Assembly: GCA_023459275.1 (NCBI GenBank)
Contig: JAEWVC010000052.1
Location: forward strand, 1-64,000
Direction: 5' to 3'
Length of the DNA: 64,000 nucleotides
Origin: Bacillota bacterium
GTDB taxonomy: Bacteria > Bacillota > Clostridia > Christensenellales > Aristaeellaceae
The translations under genes and the position numbers were made by a program. Shown here in pieces: positions 7,939-15,252 of the stretch. Positions within the stretch are counted from its first letter, which is position 1. Every line of letters begins with the position of its first letter. The notes below the pieces were generated by a model that did no database searches, was not told the origin of the DNA, and was given only the letters and a program-made list of their open reading frames with translations.

Positions 7939-9720
7939 CTATCCGTTTTGATGGGTAAGCAGCCTTTGCACCATACGCTCCACGTGGTACCTGGCCACCC
8001 CGGCGCCCAGGGCGGTTTCCTCCGGGGTGGGGGGAGCATCCCCCATCAAACCCATGAACTGGCTCACCTTCAGGCCCAGCGCCTCCTGCATGTCCATGTC
8101 GCTGCCGCCCGGGCTCACCAGATAATAGCACAAAAGGGAATCCTCCTGGCCGATGCGGTGGGCCCTGTCCTCCGCCTGGCTGTGGACCGCCGGGGACCAG
8201 TCCAGCTCCCCGAACACCACGCAGCCCGCCCGCTGCAAATTGAGCCCCGAGGCCGCCCGCAGCGATACGCAGCAAAGGTCCGTGCGCCCTTCCATGAACC
8301 TTGCCACGGCGTCTTCTTTCTGGGCGCCTGTTTCCCGGCCCGTAACGAAAGCCGGGGAAAACGCCTTCAAATCCTTCCTGTAGGCGTCCATTACGCTGTG
8401 GTGGTGGGCAAAAAGCAGCACCTTTTCCCCCGCCTCCAGCAAAGCCCGCACAAACTGGCACACATAGGGCGCCTTGGCCAGGCCCGTGGCCTGCCGCTCC
8501 TCCTGGGAGATCTGTTCCTCCAGGATGGCGCGCCGGGAGGCGGTCAATTCCTCGTCCGCCGCATAGAGCGTAAGCTTCTCAAGCACCGGCTGCAATAGTT
8601 TTCTGTACAGCGCATCGTCCAGGTCGATTTCCTGCACCAGCCGCCGCTTGGGGGGCAGTTCCGGCAGCACATCCTTTTTTGTGCGCCGCAGCATCAGCCC
8701 TTCCCGGCGCAGGTGTTCCCCCAGCAGCTCCGGCTTGACCACCACGGCGTTCCCGTACCCGTAGCACCACTCCCGGGAAAAGCTCTCCCAATCCCCCAAA
8801 AAGTGAAAGTCCAGAATGTTCACCACGTTCCATATCTCGCCGCCCTTGTTGTAGATGGGCGTACCGCTCAAACCCACCACCTTGTCCAGCGCCAGGGAAA
8901 GCAGGCTGGCGGCGGAATATTTCTCCGTGCCGCTGTGGCGCAGCTCCTGGATCTCGTCAAAGACCACCGATTGGAATCCGCATTCCGGCAGTTCCTTTTT
9001 CCAGCCCCGAAGCAGCAGGTAATGCATCACATAAATGTCCGCGGGAGGCAGGGCGTAGGGCTTGAGCCCCTTCACCACATGCACCGCGGGCGGCCTGCCC
9101 GCAATCCGCAAAAAGCGGCCGATTTCCGCCTCCCAGTTGCGCACAAGATGGGCGGGCGGCACGATGAGGGCGGGATACAGCCCGGTGGAGGAAAGCCACG
9201 CCAGCGCCTGCACGGTCTTGCCAAGGCCCATCTCGTCCGCCAGCAGCGCCCGGTCGTTTTGCATAAGATAGGCCAGCCCCTGCTGCTGGAAGGGCAGCAA
9301 TTCGCCCTCAAAGGCGCCCGCCGGCGGAACGGCGCTTTGGGGCATCAGGCGGGCCGCTTCCCGCCGCAGGGCATATTCCCTGGCGTCCCGCAAAGCCTCC
9401 TGCCAGCGTTTTTCATCCTGGGCTTTCACCGTAAGGGGATAGCGCAGCATCAGCCAATGCAGGTCCCCCACCACACGCCGGTGGGCGGTAAACCTGGCCT
9501 CCCCCCGCCCGTGGCCCGCGCTGCCGGGAAACAGCCGCTTGGCCAGCTCCGTCACGCAGGGCTCCCCCTTGACCACCCAGCACTTGGCCCGCTTGTTATA
9601 GGAAAGGGTGCCGTATACGTGCTCCCCTAAAGGCGCGGGCAGCAAATACGCCGGCAGCCGCTCCCCCTTTGCGTCCCTTTGGAAACGTTCCTCCCCGTCC
9701 GTCACAGCGCGATCCCCCAT
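7939..9720 (-). CDS. SNF2-family DEAD/DEAH-box helicase
   Basis: Superfamily 2 ATPase of the SNF2 type, 593 residues. Residues 1-145 form an unrecognised N-terminal region that includes GTLSYNKRAKCWVV. The motor domain then shows motif I DEMGLGKT, motif II VFDEIQEL, motif III LSGTPIYN, the SNF2 LMLRRTKKDV segment and motif VI EDRAHRIGQE. There is no SWIM zinc finger or bromodomain, and it is short compared with the roughly 1000-residue clostridial SNF2 proteins. Its start overlaps the upstream nuclease-like gene by 19 nt, which argues for coupled translation. The architecture resembles phage and SMARCAL1-like annealing helicases. A DNA repair or phage-defence role is inference. Confidence 0.9.
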   Translation of the reverse strand: MGDRAVTDGEERFQRDAKGERLPAYLLPAPLGEHVYGTLSYNKRAKCWVVKGEPCVTELAKRLFPGSAGHGRGEARFTAHRRVVGDLHWLMLRYPLTVKAQDEKRWQEALRDAREYALRREAARLMPQSAVPPAGAFEGELLPFQQQGLAYLMQNDRALLADEMGLGKTVQALAWLSSTGLYPALIVPPAHLVRNWEAEIGRFLRIAGRPPAVHVVKGLKPYALPPADIYVMHYLLLRGWKKELPECGFQSVVFDEIQELRHSGTEKYSAASLLSLALDKVVGLSGTPIYNKGGEIWNVVNILDFHFLGDWESFSREWCYGYGNAVVVKPELLGEHLRREGLMLRRTKKDVLPELPPKRRLVQEIDLDDALYRKLLQPVLEKLTLYAADEELTASRRAILEEQISQEERQATGLAKAPYVCQFVRALLEAGEKVLLFAHHHSVMDAYRKDLKAFSPAFVTGRETGAQKEDAVARFMEGRTDLCCVSLRAASGLNLQRAGCVVFGELDWSPAVHSQAEDRAHRIGQEDSLLCYYLVSPGGSDMDMQEALGLKVSQFMGLMGDAPPTPEETALGAGVARYHVERMVQRLLTHQNG

Positions 9721-10070
9721 AGCCTGTTTGCCGACAGCATCACACAGGGCTTCCCAAGGACCGTGGCAGGCAAATTGGCAGAGCGCTCCACCAGGATCAC
9801 CAGCGCCTGCACGCGGCCGCTCTCCGCGTAGCGCGCCAATTGCTCCATCAGCCGTCCCCGGGCCGGCTTGCCCTTCTTGATCTCGATGCCCACCGCGCCC
9901 GCCAGGAAATCAATGCGGCAGCGGGGCGAAAGCGTTACCTCGTGGAGAAAATCAATTCCCTCCGCTTCCAGCGCCTGGGCCGCCAACCGGTGCAGATCGT
10001 ATTCCCCCTGGCACAGGGGCGCGCGCAGCCGCGCAAGCGCCCTTACAACGGACGAAAGCTGATCCTCCAT
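9702..10070 (-). CDS. Small PD-(D/E)XK nuclease-like protein paired with SNF2 helicase
   Basis: 122 residues starting at an ATG with an upstream gaggga. The segment RCRIDFLAGAVGIEIKKG fits the PD-(D/E)XK nuclease core: an Asp after a beta strand, then a strand ending in E-I-K. A downstream helix with Gln (LMEQLARYAESG) could supply the accessory residue. I do not recognise a named family; it lacks the RNxxG hallmark of VRR-NUC. It is translated immediately before the helicase with a 19-nt overlap, so the products probably act together on DNA. The open frame continues another 114 codons upstream, but that part is low-complexity and runs through the intergenic repeat, so I excluded it. Confidence 0.65.
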   Translation of the reverse strand: MEDQLSSVVRALARLRAPLCQGEYDLHRLAAQALEAEGIDFLHEVTLSPRCRIDFLAGAVGIEIKKGKPARGRLMEQLARYAESGRVQALVILVERSANLPATVLGKPCVMLSANRLWGIAL

Positions 10071-10159
10071 GGTTTCCCTCCCCTTCGGCATGGCATATTG
10101 TACCATGCCCGCGCCCCGCGCGCAATTGCCGGAGGAGGACCGCGAGGAGGACGAAGATG

Positions 10160-10197
10160 GCGGGAAGGAAAATTTTTGCAAAAATTTTCCTTCCCGC
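10160..10197. repeat. 38-nt near-perfect palindrome
   Basis: An 18-bp perfect inverted repeat (10160-10177 with 10180-10197) with a 2-nt centre lies about 90 nt upstream of the nuclease-like gene. The arms are GC-rich outside (gcgggaagg) and AT-rich inside. There is no converging gene end nearby, so it is not an obvious terminator. The whole 10071-10684 gap (614 nt) holds this palindrome, the dispersed repeat at 10341-10453 and the LDT promoter, but no gene I can support. Confidence 0.7.
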
Positions 10198-10340
10198 GCC
10201 CATCCTTCAAAAACTTCGTCATGAGGATTTTTATATTGGAAGCCTTTTTCTGTTCTGCCGCAAACAGATTCACTCCGGTAATGCCTATCATTATCCGCCT
10301 CCTCCCCGGGTCCAGGGCCCGAAGGCCCTGATCGTCTCAA

Positions 10341-10453
10341 GGGGCTCCGAAGCCGAAGCCGCCCCCTGTGGGGGGCAATAGGCGAGGCGGAGGAGGCCGG
10401 CGAAACGAGCAATGCGAACGGCAGTGAGCAGTGCGACGATTGAGCCGGATGGG
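10341..10453. repeat. Dispersed intergenic repeat, family B, copy 1
   Basis: About 113 nt closely matching 36996-37106, with its last part matching 27491-27533. Shared blocks are ggctccg-agccgaagccg, gccccctgtgggg, caataggcga, ggcgaaacgagca and gattgagcc. It has internal inverted repeats and no coding sense. All three copies are intergenic. Confidence 0.8.
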
Positions 10454-10624
10454 AGGGAGGTGCAGGGGGGAGTTAGGGGGGGACTTCGAAATCCCCCCTA
10501 CTTCCTCCTGCATCCTCGTTTCCCTGGCTCGGCATATTCAGTGTGTTTAGTGAAACGCCTGGTGTAAAATCTGTAAACAGTTTGTAACAATTTTCAATAT
10601 TGCGCCGTCTTGCACTGCTTTTAG

Positions 10625-10653
10625 TTGCAATCCCCCCGCCAATTTTGTATGAT
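10625..10653 (+). promoter_or_regulatory. Predicted sigma-A promoter of the L,D-transpeptidase gene
   Basis: -35 TTGCAA (10625-10630) and -10 TATGAT (10648-10653) with a 17-nt spacer. The expected start is near 10660, about 25 nt upstream of the ATG at 10685. Confidence 0.7.
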
Positions 10654-10684
10654 ATCGGAAGCGAAACCTATCAAGGGGGTCCTT

Positions 10685-12415
10685 ATGCAACGCTTCCGAC
10701 ACGCAGCCGGCACGCTGGTTTTTCTGTTTTTACTCACCTTATGCCTTTCGGTCCCCGCTGAGGCCGCCCTTACCTGGGTCGACCCGCCGGACATCCTGCG
10801 CCCCGGAAAAAACGTCCGCTTAAGCTTCACAGCCACCCTTTCCGGGGATGCGGATATCACGGTGCAGGATGGAAACGGGGCTGCCGTAGCCGTCCTCGCG
10901 GAAGATTATCCCGCCAAGACGGGCCGGAACGACCTGATCTGGAACGGAGAGGCCGGTAATGAACCCCTTGCCCCGGGGAGCTACACGCTGACCGTTACCC
11001 AGGGAGGCGCTTTCGCTTCCCTGCCCGTCACCATAGGGGAGGAAAGCCCCGTGCTCCGCTCGGTCTTTGCAAGCGATCCGCGCCTCATATCAGGGCAGGA
11101 CTGGCATGTCACGGTGGAGACCAATCTGCTGGCCACACTTTCCATGGCTGTCCAGGTGGCGGATGCGGATATGACGGTTTTTGAGGAAAAACTTCCTTCG
11201 GGCACCCATGATATCCCCTGGGACGGCACCGTGGACGGCCAGGCCCTTTCCCCGGGCAGCTATACCCTAACCCTGACCCTTCTTGATGATGCCGGCTTTT
11301 CCTCCAACGGGGAGCAGTTCATCGTGACCGTGGAGGATCAGGCAGCAGCATCCTCCCCGTCGGATGTGATCTCCATCACGGAAAGCGGCGCCACGTCCCA
11401 CTCCCCTTCGGATTTCAGCAACTATACCTGCAGCCATGAATCCTGCTTTTACACGCTGCCCATGGGCGTGCTGGACGAAGACGCCATCTGGGAGGCCATG
11501 ATGACACCAATGACCGTGGTCAAGGGCGAGCAGCGGGCGGTGGTAAAGGTCTATGAGGAACCGGACAAAAATTCGAAGGCTGTGGGCGAGGTAACCTGTG
11601 ATTCCCAGGGCCTGCATGTGATCGAAAACCTGGACAACGGCTGGACGCTGGTGGAAGCCTACTCCAGCTCCATCCATACCAGTAAAGTGAAAAACTGGGC
11701 CGGCTTCTTCTCCGGCTACATCGAAACCTCCAAATTGGAGGTAAAGCAGCCCAACCAGAAGTACGGCCTGCTGCTGGACAAGCTGACCCAGCGGATGTAC
11801 GTCTTTCAGGAAGGCAAGATCATCAGCGAGCTGAAGATCTCCACCGGGCTTGTGAACAGCAAGCAGCCCTACAACGAGACGCCGGCCGGGGAATTCATGA
11901 TCGTCAGCTGGACCGGCGGTTTCTGGTCCGGCAATATGTTCTGCGACCTGGCGCTGCGCGTGAACGGCGGCATTCTGATCCATGAGGTGCCCTGCCTGAT
12001 TGATGACAATGGCACCCGCAACTATGCCTACTTCGAAAAGCTTCTGGGGCAGAAGGCCAGCCATGGCTGCATCCGCGTGCAAAGGGAGCTGACCGATGAG
12101 GGCATCAACATGCGCTGGCTTTGGGACAACCTGAAAATGAACACACGGGTCTTCATCTGGAATGACGTGGGGCGCAACATCCCCATTCCCGACGATGGCA
12201 CGCCCATGTACTACAACCCCGACGGGGGCAAATACTACCACAGCGACGCCTATTGCTCCAGCGTCAAGGACAAGTATCTGCCCTTGCAGGGTTTTACCTA
12301 CGGCGAACTGGAGGACTCCCCCTACGATAAGCTCACCCCCTGCCCCTACTGCAACCCGCCCAAGCGCAGGGCGGATATCGAGGCGCTCAACGAGGGGAAT
12401 GCGGCCGGAAACTAA
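10685..12415 (+). CDS. L,D-transpeptidase (YkuD) with FlgD-like Ig repeats
   Basis: Secreted enzyme predicted to make 3-3 cross-links in peptidoglycan or attach proteins to it. 576 residues: a signal peptide (1-27, ending PAEA), two FlgD/Ig-like repeats each ending PGSYTLT (about 28-120 and 130-225), a short SH3-like stretch, then the YkuD domain. The catalytic motif shows His433 in LIHEVP, His460 and Cys462 in SHGCIRV. The C-terminal 60 residues form a Cys-containing segment (YYHSDAYCSS and CPYCNPP), perhaps metal-binding. The ATG at 10685 follows aaggggg; the upstream in-frame ATG lies inside the predicted promoter and is rejected. Confidence 0.92.
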   Translation: MQRFRHAAGTLVFLFLLTLCLSVPAEAALTWVDPPDILRPGKNVRLSFTATLSGDADITVQDGNGAAVAVLAEDYPAKTGRNDLIWNGEAGNEPLAPGSYTLTVTQGGAFASLPVTIGEESPVLRSVFASDPRLISGQDWHVTVETNLLATLSMAVQVADADMTVFEEKLPSGTHDIPWDGTVDGQALSPGSYTLTLTLLDDAGFSSNGEQFIVTVEDQAAASSPSDVISITESGATSHSPSDFSNYTCSHESCFYTLPMGVLDEDAIWEAMMTPMTVVKGEQRAVVKVYEEPDKNSKAVGEVTCDSQGLHVIENLDNGWTLVEAYSSSIHTSKVKNWAGFFSGYIETSKLEVKQPNQKYGLLLDKLTQRMYVFQEGKIISELKISTGLVNSKQPYNETPAGEFMIVSWTGGFWSGNMFCDLALRVNGGILIHEVPCLIDDNGTRNYAYFEKLLGQKASHGCIRVQRELTDEGINMRWLWDNLKMNTRVFIWNDVGRNIPIPDDGTPMYYNPDGGKYYHSDAYCSSVKDKYLPLQGFTYGELEDSPYDKLTPCPYCNPPKRRADIEALNEGNAAGN

Positions 12416-12427
12416 TCTATGAAAATA

Positions 12428-12458
12428 GCCGCCGTCCAGCATGAAACTGGGCGGCGGC
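12428..12458. terminator. Bidirectional terminator between LDT and LCP genes
   Basis: Inverted repeat gccgccgtcca...tgggcggcggc between two converging genes. It is preceded by an A-rich stretch and followed by gtttatttg on the plus strand. Confidence 0.7.
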
Positions 12459-12507
12459 GTTTATTTGCGTCTGCGTCTGTCTTTTCAGGGATTCACTTTC
12501 CTCAAAG

Positions 12508-13506
12508 TCAGTCCCCGTACAAAAACTTGTTCAGCTCTTTTACATTCTTTGTCAGGTCCGGCACCAGCACAGCCATCCCGGAGATGGTCTTGCTGGCATA
12601 CCCGCCCTTGATGGGGATCTGCATGGTCTCAAAGGTGGCTTCCTTGGCCACCAGGGCGGTGGGGATCAGTTCGAAGGCCGCTCCCAGGGACAGATTGGTG
12701 ACCACGTCATCAATGTTGTCCGTAACCAGATCAATGATCTTGTCCCAGCTCATGTCCATCAGCTTGTGAAAGGCCGCCTCGATCACCTCGCGCTGGCGGT
12801 CGGTGCGCTGGAAATCGCTGTCGATCTTGCGGATGCGGGCAAAGCACATGGCCTGCTTGCCCGTCAGGTGCTGGGTGCCGGACTTTTTCAGAAGCCCGTT
12901 GTTTTCGCCGATGCCCATCTTGTAATTGTAATACTTCATGATGCTGTTCAGCTGCTTCATCTCGCTGCTGGATACGTTCACCGTCACGCCGCCGATGGCG
13001 TCAATGAGTTTTACCATGCGGCTGAAATTCACGGATACGTAGGCGTCCGGCTCAATGCCGAAATTGGTTTTCAGCGTTTTAAGAAGAAGGTCCGGCCCGC
13101 CGTAGGCATAGGCGGCGTTCAGCCTTGTGGAGCCCTTGCCCGGGATCTTTACGTACATGTCCCGAAGAAAGGATACCAGCTTCACCGTCTTGTTCACGGG
13201 GTCCAGCTGGGCCAGCATCATGGTATCGCTGCGGCCGCGGCTTTTGGTGGAATAGGTGTCGGTGCCGATGAGCAGCAGCTGGAACGTATCCGCCTGAGGC
13301 GCCTGGAAATCATCCGGCAGCACCAGGTAGTCGCTCAGTTCCCCGTCCTGCCCCTCGGGGATGGTCTCCGCCCACAGCTCCAGAAGCTCTTCCTTGCTCA
13401 GTTCCTGCTCCGCCTCCTCCGCAAGGCCAGCAAAGGGAACGGCCAGGACCATAACCCCCAGGGCAAGGGACAGCGCCCGTCTGAAATACCGCTTCATAAA
13501 CCCCAT
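12508..13506 (-). CDS. LytR-CpsA-Psr (LCP) family glycopolymer ligase
   Basis: Membrane-anchored enzyme of the family that transfers undecaprenyl-linked anionic polymers to peptidoglycan. 332 residues from the ATG at 13506, which has a ggaggg Shine-Dalgarno; the frame extends further upstream without one. One N-terminal membrane/signal segment (about 8-27) is followed by the extracellular LCP domain. Visible conserved features are LLIGTDTYSTKSRGRSDTMM, the Arg-Asp in SFLRDMYVKIPG, and ARIRKIDSDFQRTDRQREV. It follows the CDF gene by 108 nt on the same strand. Confidence 0.92.
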   Translation of the reverse strand: MGFMKRYFRRALSLALGVMVLAVPFAGLAEEAEQELSKEELLELWAETIPEGQDGELSDYLVLPDDFQAPQADTFQLLLIGTDTYSTKSRGRSDTMMLAQLDPVNKTVKLVSFLRDMYVKIPGKGSTRLNAAYAYGGPDLLLKTLKTNFGIEPDAYVSVNFSRMVKLIDAIGGVTVNVSSSEMKQLNSIMKYYNYKMGIGENNGLLKKSGTQHLTGKQAMCFARIRKIDSDFQRTDRQREVIEAAFHKLMDMSWDKIIDLVTDNIDDVVTNLSLGAAFELIPTALVAKEATFETMQIPIKGGYASKTISGMAVLVPDLTKNVKELNKFLYGD

Positions 13507-13614
13507 GTCAATGCCCTCCACGACCAGCAAATTTCGCCAATGTATTTGCTTTCCCTTCATAAACGCGCGGAAGGTGCCAAAACCTGCATAGTTGCGCCAA
13601 GTTGCATCCGCCAA

Positions 13615-14781
13615 TTATTGGGAATAGTCGGGGTCAAAATGCAGGATGCATTCGTTCCCGGGGTCAAGCTCCCGGGCATAGGCTTCGATCCTGCCCTTCA
13701 AATCTCTTGTGTCCTTCATGTCGCCGGGCACGCAGACGTCAAACACCAGGGTGGTCCTGTCGCTGTGCTTTACCCTGCGAAAATCGTGCAGCTTCAGCCT
13801 CGGGTCAACGGAGGCAAGAAAATCCGCCATCTTTTCCTGGGCGGCAAGCGTGTCCGCGTCATCGGTGACAATGGGGTCCATGTGGATCAAAAGGGGCAGG
13901 CTCATTTCCCTGGAGATATCCCTTTCCGCCCTGTCGATCACCTCATGGATCGTCACGATATCAGCCTTGGCGGATACCTCCGCGTGCACGGAGGCAATGC
14001 TGCGCCCCGGCCCGTAGTCGTGCACCACCAGGTCGTGGACGCCCAGGATCCCGTCGTAGGAGAGCAGCTTTTCCATCAGTTCTTCGTTGATTTCAGGATG
14101 CCTGGAGGCACCCAGCAGCCGGTCCACCGTTCCCTTGCACACCTGATAGCCCGTTTTCAGCACCACCAGCGCCACCAGCACGCCAAGATACCCGTCCAGC
14201 GTCACGCCAAAGAGCAGATTGATCAGCATGCCAATCAGCAGGCCGCCGCCGGCCAGCACATCGGATACGGAGTCTTTTCCCGCCGCCTTGAGGGGTTCCG
14301 AGTCGATGGCCCCGCCCAGCCTGGTATAAAAGAAGAAAAGCCAGCCCTTCACCAAAATGCTGCCCGCCAGCACAATCCAGAAGGCCGGGGAAAAATCCGG
14401 CGCCGCGGGGGCAAGGATGCTCTCCACGCCGCCCTTGAGCAATTCGAAACCCATCAGCAGGATCAGGACGCCCACGATCAGCGCGCCGATATACTCCATG
14501 CGCCCGTGGCCGAAGGGATGGTCCTTGTCTCCCGGCTTTTGCGCCATGCGGGCGCTGATCAGGGAAACGATGGCTCCCCCCGCGTCCGAAAGGTTGTTGG
14601 CCGCGTCCGCCGTTACGGCCACGGAGCCGGACAAAAGCCCCATCAGGAACTTTGACACGGATAGAAGAAGATTCAAAACGATCCCCGTGGTGGCGCCGAG
14701 GGAGGCATACGCCGCCCGGACGGGCTGGCTTGCGGTGTCCCTGTAATTTTTAACAAATAATTTCAAAAGCCAACCAGTCAC
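13615..14781 (-). CDS. Cation diffusion facilitator (CDF) transporter
   Basis: Divalent metal/proton antiporter of the CDF family, probably exporting Mn, Fe or Zn. 388 residues from a GTG start at 14781 with gggagg upstream; the longer frame to 14919 has no Shine-Dalgarno and crosses a likely promoter. Metal-site residues appear in TADAANNLSD (helix 2) and GKDSVSD (helix 5). The cytoplasmic HPFGHGRMEY loop typical of the family is present. The cytoplasmic tail has a second metal-binding-like region (HDLVVHDYGPGRSIASVHAE). The AT-rich DNA upstream contains tatgat/tatact, possible -10 boxes. Divergent from ileS. Confidence 0.92.
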   Translation of the reverse strand: MTGWLLKLFVKNYRDTASQPVRAAYASLGATTGIVLNLLLSVSKFLMGLLSGSVAVTADAANNLSDAGGAIVSLISARMAQKPGDKDHPFGHGRMEYIGALIVGVLILLMGFELLKGGVESILAPAAPDFSPAFWIVLAGSILVKGWLFFFYTRLGGAIDSEPLKAAGKDSVSDVLAGGGLLIGMLINLLFGVTLDGYLGVLVALVVLKTGYQVCKGTVDRLLGASRHPEINEELMEKLLSYDGILGVHDLVVHDYGPGRSIASVHAEVSAKADIVTIHEVIDRAERDISREMSLPLLIHMDPIVTDDADTLAAQEKMADFLASVDPRLKLHDFRRVKHSDRTTLVFDVCVPGDMKDTRDLKGRIEAYARELDPGNECILHFDPDYSQ

Positions 14782-14933
14782 CCGGAGTCCCTCCCTGTTA
14801 GGTATTAAAAGACAGTATATCATATTTCCCGGCCGGATGCATCCATATTTCACAAAAAAACAGGTTAGCCTATGCTCACTTTGCGAAAGAGCCGCCGTTT
14901 CCCGTGAAAATAACCGCATGTTTGATTCCCCTC

Positions 14934-14961
14934 TTTACTTTTCGGCGCCGATGCATATAAT
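14934..14961 (+). promoter_or_regulatory. Predicted promoter of the T-box-ileS transcript
   Basis: -10 TATAAT (14956-14961) with a weaker -35 TTTACT (14934-14939), 16-nt spacer. The expected start, near 14968, is immediately upstream of the T-box stem I. Confidence 0.5.
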
Positions 14962-14967
14962 AGATGA

Positions 14968-15213
14968 AGTATATGGACCATGATGGGGACGGGCAGGACA
15001 GTACCCTTTTCAGCGAGCCGGCAAAGGTGCAAGGCCGGCAGGGGGCGCCGCGCCGGATCACCCCGGAGTCTTTCCGGCCGAAGTTTGAGGCCGGGGCGGG
15101 CGCTCCCGTTACAGGGCGGCAGGCCATGTGTCTGCGCAAGGAGGGCGCGAAAAGCGCCAAACTGGGTGGTACCGCGGAGCAATCCGTCCCAAGGTTTCTT
15201 GGGGCGGTTTTTC
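14968..15213 (+). ncRNA. T-box leader of ileS
   Basis: tRNA-sensing riboswitch. The hallmark T-box sequence tgggtggtaccgcgg is at 15163-15177, followed by the terminator hairpin ccgtcccaagg-tttc-ttggggcgg and a T run near 15208. Stem I has the loop-E type AGTA at 15000-15003 and distal features near 15013-15040. The likely specifier is ATC (Ile) at 15057-15059, followed by A. Uncharged tRNA-Ile should bind the leader and favour the antiterminator, switching on ileS. The class is certain; the exact specifier is my inference. Confidence 0.93.
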
Positions 15214-15252
15214 ATTCTCCGCATTCTTCATTATGGAAGCGGGAGGTTCGTT

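Noticed and set aside
9702..10070. Assignment of the small nuclease-like protein to VRR-NUC
   Set aside because: VRR-NUC proteins are often next to SNF2 helicases in phages, but the RNxxG and GxPDL hallmarks are missing here.
10071..10412. N-terminal extension of the nuclease-like frame
   Set aside because: It runs through the palindrome and repeat family B, is low-complexity, and a better ATG with a Shine-Dalgarno exists at 10070.
12766..14655. 629-codon plus-strand open frame opposite the LCP and CDF genes
   Set aside because: Same kind of shadow; the minus-strand genes have clear domains, start sites and Shine-Dalgarno sequences.
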